Shown: positions 1 through 8,448 of the stretch, in pieces
How positions within the stretch are numbered: the stretch's first letter is position 1
Layout of the letters: each line of letters opens with the position of its first letter
Source: Anderseniella sp.
GTDB taxonomy: Bacteria; Pseudomonadota; Alphaproteobacteria; Rhizobiales; Aestuariivirgaceae
Length of the DNA stretch: 50,744 nt
Assembly (NCBI GenBank): GCA_030626025.1
Contig: DAOUPT010000022.1
Coordinates: 1-50,744, forward strand
Direction of reading: 5' to 3'
Notes under the pieces: model-generated
What the model was told of the DNA's origin: nothing
Databases searched by the model: none
What the model saw: the letters and a program-made list of their open reading frames with translations, nothing else
Program-made: the position numbers and the translations under genes

Positions 1-19
1 ATAGTGGAGGGAAAACACA

Positions 20-1426
20 ATGGCTCATGATAACTCGGCGTTGGGAACACCGGAACAGTTAAGAGACCCCAATTATACACCACCTATGGCGGCGGCGATC
101 CCGTTGGGGATTCAGCATGTGCTGGCAATGTTTGTCAGTAATGTTACGCCAGCGATCATTATCGCCGGTGCTGCCGGATTTGGCTTTGGGTCGGGTTCAC
201 CCGATTTTCATAATCTCATTTATATGATCCAGATGGCCATTCTGTTTGCCGGTGTTGCAACCCTGTTGCAGACCATTGGGTTTGGGCCGGTTGGGGCGCG
301 GCTGCCGATTGTTCAGGGCACCAGTTTTGCCTTCATACCAATCATGATCCCGCTGGTTGCCGGTAAAGGGGTTGATGGCATGGCGGCGCTTATGGGCGGC
401 GTTATGATTGGCGGATTGTTTCATGCTTTTCTGGCTTTGTTTATTGGTAAAATCAGGTTTGCCCTGCCACCGCTGGTAACAGGGTTGGTGGTGACGATGA
501 TTGGCCTGGCGCTGGTTAAGGTTGGTATTCAATATGCTGCCGGCGGTGTTCCAGCTATCGGCAAGCCTGAATATGGTAGTCTGCAAAACTGGTTTGTCGC
601 CCTTGTAGTTATTTTTACAACGCTGGGGTTCAAGTTCTTTACCCGTGGCATGTGGTCGGTTGCCGCTGTTCTGATTGGTTTGATGGTCGGCTATGTGGTT
701 GCTTATTTCATGGGTATGGTCAGTTTTGTCAATGTCGGCAAAGCTGCCAGCTTTGCATTGCCAAACCCGTTCCATTTTGGTTTTGAATTCAGTTTTGCTG
801 CGGTCATCGGGTTTTGCCTGATGGCGTTTATTTCGGCGATTGAAACAGTTGGTGATGTTTCGGGTATCACCAAGGGCGGGGCACAACGCGAGGCAACGGC
901 TGAGGAAATTACCGGCGCAACCTGGGCTGATGGTCTTGGTACTGCAGTTGCCGGTGTGTTTGGTTCGTTACCCAATACTTCATTTTCTCAGAATGTCGGG
1001 CTTATTGCTATGACCGGGGTGATGAGCCGAGGGGTTGTGACTATTGGGGCAATCTTCCTGATTATCTGTGGGTTGGTGCCCAAAATTGGTGCCTTGATCA
1101 CCACAATCCCGATTGAGGTTTTGGGCGGTGGCGTGATTATCATGTTTGGCATGGTGGCCGCGGCCGGTATCTCAATGCTGTCTGATGTGGATTGGAACCG
1201 GCGCAATATGGTTATTTTTGCGATCTCCCTTTCGATCGGGCTTGGCTTGCAACTGGAACCGGGTGCGCTTCAGCACTTGCCGGGAACTGCAAAGATCCTG
1301 ATGACTTCGGGATTGTTGCCGGCAGCATTTATCGCGATTTTTCTCAATCTGGTTTTGCCGCAAGAAATTGGCGATGATCAAACCGAGGAACTGTCCGGCG
1401 GTATGGCTGGTCACAAGTCTGATTAA
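20..1426 (+). CDS. NCS2-family purine (xanthine/urate-type) permease
   Basis: A 468-residue inner-membrane protein of the nucleobase:cation symporter-2 family, expected to import a purine base with protons. It is hydrophobic throughout, with about 14 membrane segments. Family landmarks are the SAIETVGDVSG stretch with Glu275, and FSQNVGLIAMTGVMSRG with Gln324-Asn325. In characterised members (E. coli XanQ against UraA) a Gln at the second position goes with purine rather than uracil transport, so I infer xanthine or urate. A GGAGG sits about 10 bases before the ATG. A ureidoglycine aminohydrolase at 13.3 kb fits purine use by this organism. The exact substrate is inferred. Confidence 0.9.
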   Translation: MAHDNSALGTPEQLRDPNYTPPMAAAIPLGIQHVLAMFVSNVTPAIIIAGAAGFGFGSGSPDFHNLIYMIQMAILFAGVATLLQTIGFGPVGARLPIVQGTSFAFIPIMIPLVAGKGVDGMAALMGGVMIGGLFHAFLALFIGKIRFALPPLVTGLVVTMIGLALVKVGIQYAAGGVPAIGKPEYGSLQNWFVALVVIFTTLGFKFFTRGMWSVAAVLIGLMVGYVVAYFMGMVSFVNVGKAASFALPNPFHFGFEFSFAAVIGFCLMAFISAIETVGDVSGITKGGAQREATAEEITGATWADGLGTAVAGVFGSLPNTSFSQNVGLIAMTGVMSRGVVTIGAIFLIICGLVPKIGALITTIPIEVLGGGVIIMFGMVAAAGISMLSDVDWNRRNMVIFAISLSIGLGLQLEPGALQHLPGTAKILMTSGLLPAAFIAIFLNLVLPQEIGDDQTEELSGGMAGHKSD

Positions 1427-1427
1427 A

Positions 1428-2615
1428 TCAAACCTCGAACGGTAAGCCGGTGTAATTTTCGGCAAAGACATTTTTGTAACTGTCTGAGCTTAGCAAGTGC
1501 TCAAGGTCGGAAAATTGGATGCGTTGCTGGTATTCATCCTGATCGGTATGTTGATGCAGCATTGATGTCATCCACCATGAAAAACGCTGGGCGTTCCAGA
1601 TGCGGCGCAGGCAGATTGCCGAGTATTCTTCAAGGCCTGAAGGGTCGTTGTGATTGATTTTCTTATCGAGACCGCTGGCCAAAGCCCGCACATCAGCAAT
1701 GGCTAAGTTCATGCCCTTGGCACCGGTGGGCGGGACAATGTGGGCGGCATCACCGGCCAAAAACAGATTGCCGTATTGCATCGGTTCGACCACGAAGCTA
1801 CGCAAGGGGGCGAGGTCTTTCTGGATGATTTTGCCACGGTTGAGTTGCCAGTTTTCATCGGCGCCAAGGCGAATATCCAGTTCGTCCCAAATCTGTTCAT
1901 CGGACCAGTCATCGACATTGGTATCAAGCGGCACCTGAAGATAAAGCCGGGACAGGGTCTGTGAGCGCATGGAATGCAGGGCAAAGCCGCGCGAATGACG
2001 GGCGTAAATCAGTTCGTCAGAAGAAGGGGCAACTTCGGCCATAATGCCGAGCCAGGCAAAGGGGAAGGCGCGGTGGTACTCGGTGATCTCGTCATCGGGA
2101 ATGGTTTTGCGCGAGACGCCGTGGAAGCCATCGCAACCGGCGATATAGCGGCAGGTGACCTGATGAGTTTCACCATCTTTTTGATAAGTTGCTGTTGGTG
2201 TATCGCCTTTAACCTCATTGAGGACCACATCAGCGGCTTCAAAAATGATTGGGTCGCCAGCGGCCAGCCGGAATGCGATCATATCGCGAACGCTGTCATG
2301 TTGGCCATAGACGGAAATCTGGCGCCCGCCCGAGTGTTTTTTGAGATCGATACGATGGCGCTGACCATCCAGCGAAATCACCACCCCATCGTGCAGCATA
2401 CGGTGTTTTTTCAAACGCTCGCCCATGCCGATATCGATCATCGTCTGGGCCGCACCTTCTTCCAGCACCCCGGCCCGAATGCGGCCCTGGACGTAGGTTC
2501 GTGACTGGCGTTCAAGAATGATTGAATCAATCCCGGCCAGCTTTAAAAGTTGCGAGAGGATTAGCCCGGCAGGGCCGCAGCCGATAATGCAGACATCTGT
2601 TCTTTGTTGGCCCAT
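1428..2615 (-). CDS. pobA: 4-hydroxybenzoate 3-monooxygenase
   Basis: A 395-residue FAD-dependent hydroxylase that converts 4-hydroxybenzoate to protocatechuate with NADPH and O2, feeding the beta-ketoadipate pathway. It has the N-terminal GCGPAG dinucleotide fold (residues 12-17), RIRAGVLEEG, the CDGFHG motif, and GDAAHIVPPTGAKG, which binds the FAD ribityl chain. The active-site tyrosines of the family appear in ELIYA and AENYTGLP. Length matches the usual 390-395. RBS AGAGGAA lies before the ATG. It follows an SDR gene by 15 bases on the same strand, probably in one operon. No pobR, pca or protocatechuate dioxygenase gene is visible nearby. Confidence 0.95.
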   Translation of the reverse strand: MGQQRTDVCIIGCGPAGLILSQLLKLAGIDSIILERQSRTYVQGRIRAGVLEEGAAQTMIDIGMGERLKKHRMLHDGVVISLDGQRHRIDLKKHSGGRQISVYGQHDSVRDMIAFRLAAGDPIIFEAADVVLNEVKGDTPTATYQKDGETHQVTCRYIAGCDGFHGVSRKTIPDDEITEYHRAFPFAWLGIMAEVAPSSDELIYARHSRGFALHSMRSQTLSRLYLQVPLDTNVDDWSDEQIWDELDIRLGADENWQLNRGKIIQKDLAPLRSFVVEPMQYGNLFLAGDAAHIVPPTGAKGMNLAIADVRALASGLDKKINHNDPSGLEEYSAICLRRIWNAQRFSWWMTSMLHQHTDQDEYQQRIQFSDLEHLLSSDSYKNVFAENYTGLPFEV

Positions 2616-2630
2616 GGCTTCTTTTTCCTC

Positions 2631-3416
2631 TTAACGTGGTGCCATGCGTAGTGCACCGTCAAGACGGATATTTTCGCCATTGAGCATTTCGTTGTCGATG
2701 ATGTGACAGGCAAGGTCGGCATATTCGGATGGTCGGCCAAGGCGTGAGGGGTGGGGAACACCGGCTGACAGCGAGTCCTGTATTTCTTGTGGCAATCCAG
2801 CCATCATCGGGGTGTTGAACAGGCCGGGCAGAATGGCGCAACAGCGGATGCCTTCGCGCGACAGGTCGCGGGCAACCGGCACGGTCAGGCCGACAATGCC
2901 ACCTTTTGATGCCGCATAGGCTGCCTGGCCGATTTGGCCTTCAATCGCAGCGACCGAGGCGGTATTGACGATCACACCGCGTCCGCCAAACTCATTGTGG
3001 GGTTCAAGGTCCATCATACCGGCGGCTGACTTTGAGATCATGTGGAAGGTGCCGATCAGGTTGACAGTGACTGTTGTGGTAAAGCTTGAAAGTCGGTGCG
3101 GGCGGGCTTTGCCGGTTTCGCGGTCCCGTGAGGCGGTTTTCTCGCCAATGGCAATGCCAGCGCAATTGATCAAAATCCGTTCCTGGCCATGGGCGGCGCG
3201 GGCGCTTGCCAATCCGGCATCAACACTGTCCTCATTGGTGACATCAACCAGACAGAAAACGCCGCCGATATCTTTGGCAACGGCATTGCCGCCTTCTTCA
3301 TTCATGTCGAAAATGGCGACTTTGGCACCTTTGGCTGCAAGGCTCCGCGCTGTTGCTTCGCCAAGGCCCGATGCCCCGCCGGTGACAATTGCTGCTGTTT
3401 GACTGGTGATTTCCAT
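2631..3416 (-). CDS. SDR-family 3-hydroxyacyl-CoA dehydrogenase (HSD10/type II-like)
   Basis: A 261-residue short-chain dehydrogenase. It shows the N-terminal cofactor motif TGGASGLG, the acidic IFDMN end of beta-2 that favours NAD, the INCAG motif, and the catalytic YAASK after NTASV. The tail, with GLFNTPMMAGLP, HPSRLGRP and a final NGENIRLDGALRMAPR, is characteristic of type II 3-hydroxyacyl-CoA dehydrogenases (HSD17B10-like), which act in beta-oxidation and branched-chain acid breakdown. It is the first gene of a likely operon with pobA. Whether it works in aromatic or acyl-CoA catabolism here is not shown by the sequence. Confidence 0.87.
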   Translation of the reverse strand: MEITSQTAAIVTGGASGLGEATARSLAAKGAKVAIFDMNEEGGNAVAKDIGGVFCLVDVTNEDSVDAGLASARAAHGQERILINCAGIAIGEKTASRDRETGKARPHRLSSFTTTVTVNLIGTFHMISKSAAGMMDLEPHNEFGGRGVIVNTASVAAIEGQIGQAAYAASKGGIVGLTVPVARDLSREGIRCCAILPGLFNTPMMAGLPQEIQDSLSAGVPHPSRLGRPSEYADLACHIIDNEMLNGENIRLDGALRMAPR

Positions 3417-3486
3417 TTGCTGTATCCTGCGTAATCTTGATTATTTGTACACGAACAACCATATAACACATGGCGGAAGGAGTGCT

Positions 3487-3903
3487 ATGACAAAAACACC
3501 TGATTTAGAGAGCGATAAGATAAATCTGCCGCCCAATCTGCCGTCCAATCTGCCTGTAGTTTTTTCCGGCAACGAGAAGACCGTCCGTGATGGTTTTTGG
3601 CCTAAAATGACTAAAGTTCTGGCCCGTATTCCCTTTGCCGAAAATGCGGTTGCCTCTTGGTATTGCGCTTTCGATCCCAAAACCCCATTGCGGGTAAAAG
3701 GTATACTGCTCGCTGCTCTTGCTTATTTCATTATGCCGATAGATGTGGTGCCAGACCTGCTGGTTGGCATCGGCTTTACCGATGACATGGCGGTGCTGGC
3801 AACAGCCATCAGCCTGATTAGAAGCCATATTAAAGATGAGCATTATGAGGCGGCGCGCGGTAAGATTGAGGCATTGAAGCAGGGGCAGAATTCAGGGGGT
3901 TAA
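3487..3903 (+). CDS. DUF1232 (YkvA-like) membrane-associated protein
   Basis: A 138-residue protein of unknown function. The second half holds the DUF1232 signature: a hydrophobic stretch followed by YFIMPIDVVPDLLVGIGFTDDMAVL, equivalent to the family pattern PiDliPd...GylDD. The N-terminus is polar and proline-rich (PPNLPSNLPV). I chose the ATG at 3487 because GGAAGGAG lies just before it; an in-frame start 27 codons upstream has no such site. The stop is two bases before the next gene, so both are likely co-transcribed. The strand opposite carries the SDR/pobA operon, leaving about 70 bases for two promoters. Confidence 0.8.
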   Translation: MTKTPDLESDKINLPPNLPSNLPVVFSGNEKTVRDGFWPKMTKVLARIPFAENAVASWYCAFDPKTPLRVKGILLAALAYFIMPIDVVPDLLVGIGFTDDMAVLATAISLIRSHIKDEHYEAARGKIEALKQGQNSGG

Positions 3904-3905
3904 TT

Positions 3906-4574
3906 ATGCGCACCTTTGATGATATATTTGATATAGCGGCTGTCCGAAAAAGTGGAGCAGATGCCTTGAACGAGCTTCTGGTAGCGCCGAAAAGTGTTGT
4001 GGAACTTGAAGGTGTCGGCGATGACCGGTGGTTGGCCTGCATGACAAAGTGTATTTTTCAGGCAGGGTTCAACTGGAAAGTTGTTGAAAACATGTGGCCT
4101 GGTTTTGAATCGGCATTTCATGGTTTTGATATCAATCGTTGTGTCATGCTTCATGATGATGATTTTGATCATCTGGTTGCCAATAAAAATATCGTGCGCC
4201 ATGGCACCAAAATTCGCTCAGTTCAGGCAAATGCAGTCTTTATAACTGAACTGGCAAAAGAACATGGCAGTGCGACCAAGGCGTTGGCCAATTGGCCTCC
4301 CAGCGATTATTCTGGCCTGCTTAACATGCTCAAGAAACGTGGCTCGCGGCTTGGTGGTAATACAGGGCCGTACTTCCTGCGTTTTATGGGCGTCGACAGT
4401 TTTATTCTATCGCGTGATGTGGTTGCGCGGTTGGTTGCCGAGGGTGTCGTTGACAAGACGCCGACCTCACAAAAAGCAATGGCTGACGTCCAAGAAGCTT
4501 TCAACATCTGGAGCGAACAATCAGGCCGCTCGTTAACCGAAATCAGCCGTCTGCTTGCTTTCAGTATCGGTTAA
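3906..4574 (+). CDS. Divergent Tag-family (3-methyladenine DNA glycosylase I-like) protein
   Basis: A 222-residue protein. The central part (about residues 45-110) follows the Tag fold: CIFQAGFNWKVVENMWPGFESAF, then FD..RC..LHDDDFDHLVANKNIVRHGTKIRSVQANA, matching E. coli Tag QAGLSWITVLKKRE..., ...IIRHRGKIQAIIGNA. However, the position of Tag's catalytic Glu38 appears to be Cys or Lys, and the zinc-binding Cys/His residues at both ends of classical Tag are missing. It may be a remote glycosylase or a non-catalytic relative. It overlaps by three bases, tail to tail, with the broken end of the AidB gene, also an alkylation-response family. Confidence 0.72.
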   Translation: MRTFDDIFDIAAVRKSGADALNELLVAPKSVVELEGVGDDRWLACMTKCIFQAGFNWKVVENMWPGFESAFHGFDINRCVMLHDDDFDHLVANKNIVRHGTKIRSVQANAVFITELAKEHGSATKALANWPPSDYSGLLNMLKKRGSRLGGNTGPYFLRFMGVDSFILSRDVVARLVAEGVVDKTPTSQKAMADVQEAFNIWSEQSGRSLTEISRLLAFSIG

Positions 4575-4776
4575 ATTCCTCTTGCCCTTTTAATAATTGC
4601 ATCGAAGTCAGATTGGGCGGGCAGTGTGCCGTAGGCTCCAGACCAGGCTCCGGCTAAACGTGAGGCGCAAAATGCATCTGCCACTGCAGCGGGTGCATGT
4701 TGAACCAATAATGCTGATTGCCAGACAAGGGCCATCTGTTCGCTCAGGCGCCGGGCCCGCAGCTCAATATTGGCGG
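4571..4776 (-). pseudogene. aidB: Out-of-frame C-terminal segment of aidB
   Basis: Reading the minus strand in the frame that ends at the TAA at 4571-4573 gives an uninterrupted stretch of about 66 residues beginning NIELRARRLSEQMALVWQ, continuing HAPAAVADAFCASRLAG, and ending with FDAIIKRARGI. This is the normal end of AidB proteins. It joins the upstream frame at LNDIPP if one base is added at about 4771-4776. There are no stops or other disruptions in the segment, which points to a single recent indel or a sequencing/assembly error rather than long decay. Confidence 0.85.
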
Positions 4777-6225
4777 TATATCATTCAAGGCGTCCTTTAG
4801 CTCAACCAGTGCCTTGTCGAGGTGAACATTGCCGCCTAGGGCCAGTTCCACTTCGGCCAGATAGGCCTCTCGGGTTTGCGGGTCCTTGTGAAGTGCCCGC
4901 AGGACATCAAGACAAATGACATTGCCCGAGCCTTCCCATATGGAATTAACCGGTGACTCGCGGAACAAGCGCGGCATGATGCTTTCTTCGACATAGCCGG
5001 GTCCGCCGTGGCATTCCATCGCCTCGAAAGTGTGATTGGGTGCACGTTTGCAGATCCAGTATTTACCTACTGCCGTGCCGATCCGCGCCAATGCCGCGGC
5101 TTGTTGATCTCCTGTCTCTGACTGGTCTGTCGCCCGGCCCAGACGCAGGCTGAGGCAGGTTGCAGCCTCGGATTCAATGGCAAGATCGGCCAACACGTTT
5201 CGCATTAGTGGCTGATCAATCAGTTTTTTCTGAAAAGCCGTGCGATGGGCCGTGTGGTGGAGCGCCTGAACCAGCCCCTGACGCATCAACGCTGCCGAGC
5301 CGAAAGCACAGTAGAACCGGGTTCCCTGAACCATATCGATGATTGTTCTGATGCCGCGACCATCGGGGCCGATCATAACCCCCCAGGTGTTTTGCAGTTC
5401 CATCTCACTTGAGGCGTTGGACTTGTTGCCCAATTTATCTTTGAGACGTTGCAGAAAAAGTGTGTTGCGTTGGCCATCTGGCGTCCAGCGCGGCACCAGA
5501 AAGCAGGACAGGCCGTTTTTGGTATAGGCGAGCGTCAGGAAGGCATCTGACATCGGGGCTGAGCAGAAGAATTTGTGGCCAGTCAGACGGTATCCGTCAC
5601 CGTCACGAACCGCTTTGGTGGAATTTGCCCGAACATCGGAACCGCCCTGCTTTTCGGTCATGAACATACCCACTTGCGCGCCGGTCTTTTCGGCAAGGGG
5701 AATATCGCGGCTGTCATATTGGGTAGAGAGCAGTTTTGGCAGCCATTCATCGGCAATTGCAGGTGTTGTCTTGAGAGCGGGCACGGCTGCATAGGTCATT
5801 GCCATTGGGCAAACTACGCCGCCTTCGACCTGATTAAACATATAATTAAGTGCTGCATGGGCTACATGGGCACCGGGTCTGGTATTGTTCCAGGCAAAAT
5901 TAGGCAGGCCGCCTGAAACCGTGATTTCATGAAGGGCGTGATAGGCCGGGTGAAATTCAACCTGATTTATCCTCATGCCATAGCGATCGAATGCCTTTAG
6001 CTCAGGGCTAAAACGGTTGGCCTGATCGGCCAGCTCGAAGACCTCTTGCCGACCGGCCTGTCTGCCAAATTTGGCCAGATGCGATGTTGCCCAGTCACCG
6101 CCCTCGCGCGCTACACCCTGTTTAAGGGCAACATCAGTGGTCCAAAGGTCCTGATCACCCAGATGGGGCGGCATGTTTGTCACTTCGTGGGTTGGTAAAT
6201 TGGCAATTGGATGACGGGGGTTCAT
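4744..6225 (-). CDS. aidB: AidB-type acyl-CoA dehydrogenase family flavoprotein, C-terminally frameshifted
   Basis: As read, a 493-residue protein. It belongs to the AidB branch of the acyl-CoA dehydrogenases (flavoproteins linked to alkylation damage in E. coli, where the protein binds DNA). The start MNPRHPIANLPTHEVTNMPP is typical; I chose the ATG at 6225 because GGAGG lies six bases upstream. Other landmarks are MTEKQGGSDVRAN, GHKFFCSAPMSDAFL and ECHGGPGYVEESIMPRLFRESPVNSIWEGSGNV. The frame ends in an unrelated ILSCGPGA tail. The proper C-terminus continues in another frame to 4571, so an unbroken gene would encode about 551 residues. This is either a sequence error or a real truncation. 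Confidence 0.88.
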   Translation of the reverse strand: MNPRHPIANLPTHEVTNMPPHLGDQDLWTTDVALKQGVAREGGDWATSHLAKFGRQAGRQEVFELADQANRFSPELKAFDRYGMRINQVEFHPAYHALHEITVSGGLPNFAWNNTRPGAHVAHAALNYMFNQVEGGVVCPMAMTYAAVPALKTTPAIADEWLPKLLSTQYDSRDIPLAEKTGAQVGMFMTEKQGGSDVRANSTKAVRDGDGYRLTGHKFFCSAPMSDAFLTLAYTKNGLSCFLVPRWTPDGQRNTLFLQRLKDKLGNKSNASSEMELQNTWGVMIGPDGRGIRTIIDMVQGTRFYCAFGSAALMRQGLVQALHHTAHRTAFQKKLIDQPLMRNVLADLAIESEAATCLSLRLGRATDQSETGDQQAAALARIGTAVGKYWICKRAPNHTFEAMECHGGPGYVEESIMPRLFRESPVNSIWEGSGNVICLDVLRALHKDPQTREAYLAEVELALGGNVHLDKALVELKDALNDIPPILSCGPGA

Positions 6226-6438
6226 GGCCACCTCCACGGTTGATTAGGGCCTGTTAACGATTACGACAGTCGGTCACGATCGTTTGCACAGCGTTTTTGC
6301 AGCGATGACAACAATACTATCTTTTAGCGGCGAGCGTGCAAGTGGGGAATTGGGCGTTTTCCTGAAGAGGTTGAAAACTATATCAGGCAATGGTGTAATG
6401 GTATCATCGGGTTATCGTCGGCAAAAGGATAATACACC

Positions 6439-7062
6439 ATGTCAGACAAGCGGTTTTTGGATAAGGCTTATGGGATCAAGCGTGATGATCAGGCTTTGGA
6501 GATGTATGAGGCTTGGGCTGAGACTTATGATATTGAAGTGATGGACGAAAATGATTATCAGCAGCCTGAGCGCTGTGCGATGGCACTGGAAAAACTGCTG
6601 GCGCCGGGAATTGTTCCTGTTCTTGATGTGGGGTGTGGTACCGGGCTTTCCGGGCTGGGTTTGCAGACGCATGGATTTGAAGTCATTGATGGCTGTGATT
6701 TTTCCGCTGCGATGCTGGAAAGGGCGGAGAAAACCAAAGCCTATCGCCGGTTGTTTTCGGCCAATCTAAACCAGCCGCCTTTGGATGTTGATGATGACGC
6801 CTATGGGGCTGCTACGGCGGTTGGTATTTTTAGTTTCGGCCATGTGGATGCCGATGCGCTGGATGAGATTTTGCGGGTTGTGCGGGCTGGCGGGTTTGTA
6901 ATTATTGGTATTAACCAGCATTTTTATGATGAAGGATCGCTGGTTGCGAAAATCACGGCGCTTGAAAGTGCTGGTAAAATCAAACTGCTGTCAAAAGAGC
7001 ATGGCGCTCATGTTCCCGGTACGGGCACCACCGGCTGGGTTTTTGCGCTGGAGAGGATTTGA
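6439..7062 (+). CDS. Class I SAM-dependent methyltransferase
   Basis: A 207-residue cytosolic methyltransferase. Motif I is LDVGCGTGLSGLGL (about residues 61-74), followed by the acidic residue in DGCDFSAAMLERA and a motif IV region around AATAVGIFSFGHV. The early MYEAWAETYDIEV resembles the start of the Williams-Beuren-type methyltransferase group. The acceptor substrate cannot be told from sequence. The start has AAGGAT about nine bases upstream. It stands alone: the previous gene is divergent (about 210 bases away) and the next is convergent. Confidence 0.82.
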   Translation: MSDKRFLDKAYGIKRDDQALEMYEAWAETYDIEVMDENDYQQPERCAMALEKLLAPGIVPVLDVGCGTGLSGLGLQTHGFEVIDGCDFSAAMLERAEKTKAYRRLFSANLNQPPLDVDDDAYGAATAVGIFSFGHVDADALDEILRVVRAGGFVIIGINQHFYDEGSLVAKITALESAGKIKLLSKEHGAHVPGTGTTGWVFALERI

Positions 7063-7089
7063 GAGAAACCGGAAAACCGGCGGTATGGG

Positions 7090-8007
7090 TTATACCGCCA
7101 GCTTCCAGAAATGTTCCTGTCCGGCATTGAAACGCTTGCGGAGTTTCCGTGTCAGGTTTTGATGCAGGAAGGATGGGGCCTGTTTTACTTTTTCAAAGCA
7201 GAACCGTTTTGGCAGGCTGGTATAAAGCGAGCGCGGTGGCTTGCTCCATGTCAGCTTTTTCAAACGGTTGCCAGTGTCAAAGTCGTGCAGCCAGATTTGC
7301 CGGATGCCGATTTCCTCAATGAGAAAAAACAGGGCCGCTGAGAGCATTGCCTCGGACCACATTTTGATGTGTGGCTGCAAATGTTCATGAACATAGCGTT
7401 CGAGGTTTTGCTTTCTTTGGTCAGGTGTTTTGACATGTTTGACGTTGTCCAGACCCCATAAGGCATTGCGCAGCCAGTCGTTTTGCAGTTCCTCAATCAG
7501 TGCTTCACCGCTGTCCAGGTCCAGATCAATCCGGGCCCAGGCCATGGTGGTGCGCCCTTTTGTATTAATCGGGTGCGCATCGTAAGAGAATTTTGCATAA
7601 TCGGTCTTGCCCAGCAGTTTTTGAAATGCGGTGTCATGACCGCGATCAAAGTTCAGCTGTAAAACCAGATTGGTGCCGGTTCGCGATGTTTGGTGCCAGT
7701 CGCGTTCTTTCGACTTACGTGAACCCCACAAACCAAGAGACAGGACATAGCTTTGGGTTTCAATTGGCCAGCAAAGCGCCATGTCATAGGCTGTGAGTTT
7801 ACCGCTGCCGCGTTGGGCCATCAGGGTTTTAACCGCCGGGCGTTCGAGCAATTTGGCAAAGCGCGAACGTTTGATATCGGCAATTGAAACGTCGCCTTTT
7901 GTTGCATATTCAAGCAGCATAAAGGCGTAGCGGTCCTGATGGTAGCGGAACAGGGTCCGGTCACCGGGCAGCATCGCGATGATGTCGTTTGCAAGTTGAT
8001 TGTCCAT
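7090..8007 (-). CDS. Conserved-looking hypothetical protein, 305 residues
   Basis: I do not recognise a named family with confidence. It has no signal peptide or membrane segment and is rich in Trp, Lys and Arg, with a strongly basic C-terminus (KLTWSKPPRSLYTSLPKRF...RKLRKRF). Around residues 155-185 it reads MAWARIDLDLDSGEALIEELQNDWLRNA, which resembles the IeEiQSDwh motif of polyvalent-protein-associated domains in phages and conjugative elements. That similarity is by eye only. The codon use looks like its neighbours, so it is probably a real gene. It lies downstream of the quinone-oxidoreductase gene on the same strand but 440 bases away. Confidence 0.65.
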   Translation of the reverse strand: MDNQLANDIIAMLPGDRTLFRYHQDRYAFMLLEYATKGDVSIADIKRSRFAKLLERPAVKTLMAQRGSGKLTAYDMALCWPIETQSYVLSLGLWGSRKSKERDWHQTSRTGTNLVLQLNFDRGHDTAFQKLLGKTDYAKFSYDAHPINTKGRTTMAWARIDLDLDSGEALIEELQNDWLRNALWGLDNVKHVKTPDQRKQNLERYVHEHLQPHIKMWSEAMLSAALFFLIEEIGIRQIWLHDFDTGNRLKKLTWSKPPRSLYTSLPKRFCFEKVKQAPSFLHQNLTRKLRKRFNAGQEHFWKLAV

Positions 8008-8448
8008 TTGGGTTGCCTGTTAGGTATGGGACTTCGTTGCAGGACAGCAGTTTTCCGCCAGTTTCAGATATGCAGGCGCTTGTAGCGCTGCGCATAAAAC
8101 GGCATCCAGAAAAATGAGTCCGGTGGCGAAGTCAGAAATGTAAAGTTAAGTGATTGTCGTTAAAGCTGTGGTGCTAGCCGTGAGACAGGAGCAGTGCGCT
8201 CTTGCGCGCAGGGGGCGGCGCGTCACAGGAATCAGAAATGTTGTTGTAAATATAAAACCTCATAGGCCGTGCTCCTTTCAAATTTTGGTATGTCGTGAGA
8301 GGCAAATGCCTCAACAATCGCGTGGTCGATATATGGCAAGCAACGACTTGGACGCAAGCCCGGACAATAACAATTATTGGCAGTGTTGCCGATTTACAAT
8401 GCTCCGTCAGGCGCCTCTCTTGATGTGACTGGAGCAGCGATATGGGCT
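8008..8448. other. 440-base intergenic region
   Basis: There is no convincing long gene here on either strand. A plus-strand frame of 92 codons (8150-8428) has no ribosome binding site and no family resemblance. The minus strand holds a 29-codon mini-ORF with a good ribosome binding site (8174-8263). Short GC-rich inverted repeats occur around 8195-8220 (GTGCGCTCTTGCGCGC). Confidence 0.4.
8174..8263 (-). CDS. Possible 29-residue mini-gene
   Basis: The minus strand has AAAGGAGC eight bases before an ATG, then 29 sense codons beginning MRFYIYNNISDS and ending ALLLSHG before TAG. The strong ribosome binding site and spacing are the only evidence. It could be a leader peptide for the gene at 7090-8007 or a chance frame. 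No homologue comes to mind. Confidence 0.28.
   Translation of the reverse strand: MRFYIYNNISDSCDAPPPARKSALLLSHG

Noticed and set aside
6226-6438. Possible small gene or RNA in the 210-base gap between aidB and the methyltransferase
   Set aside because: Only weak frames without ribosome sites; it most likely holds the two divergent promoters.
8150-8428. A 92-codon plus-strand frame in the largest left-half gap
   Set aside because: No ribosome site, no domain resemblance, and it runs antisense to a better-supported mini-gene.
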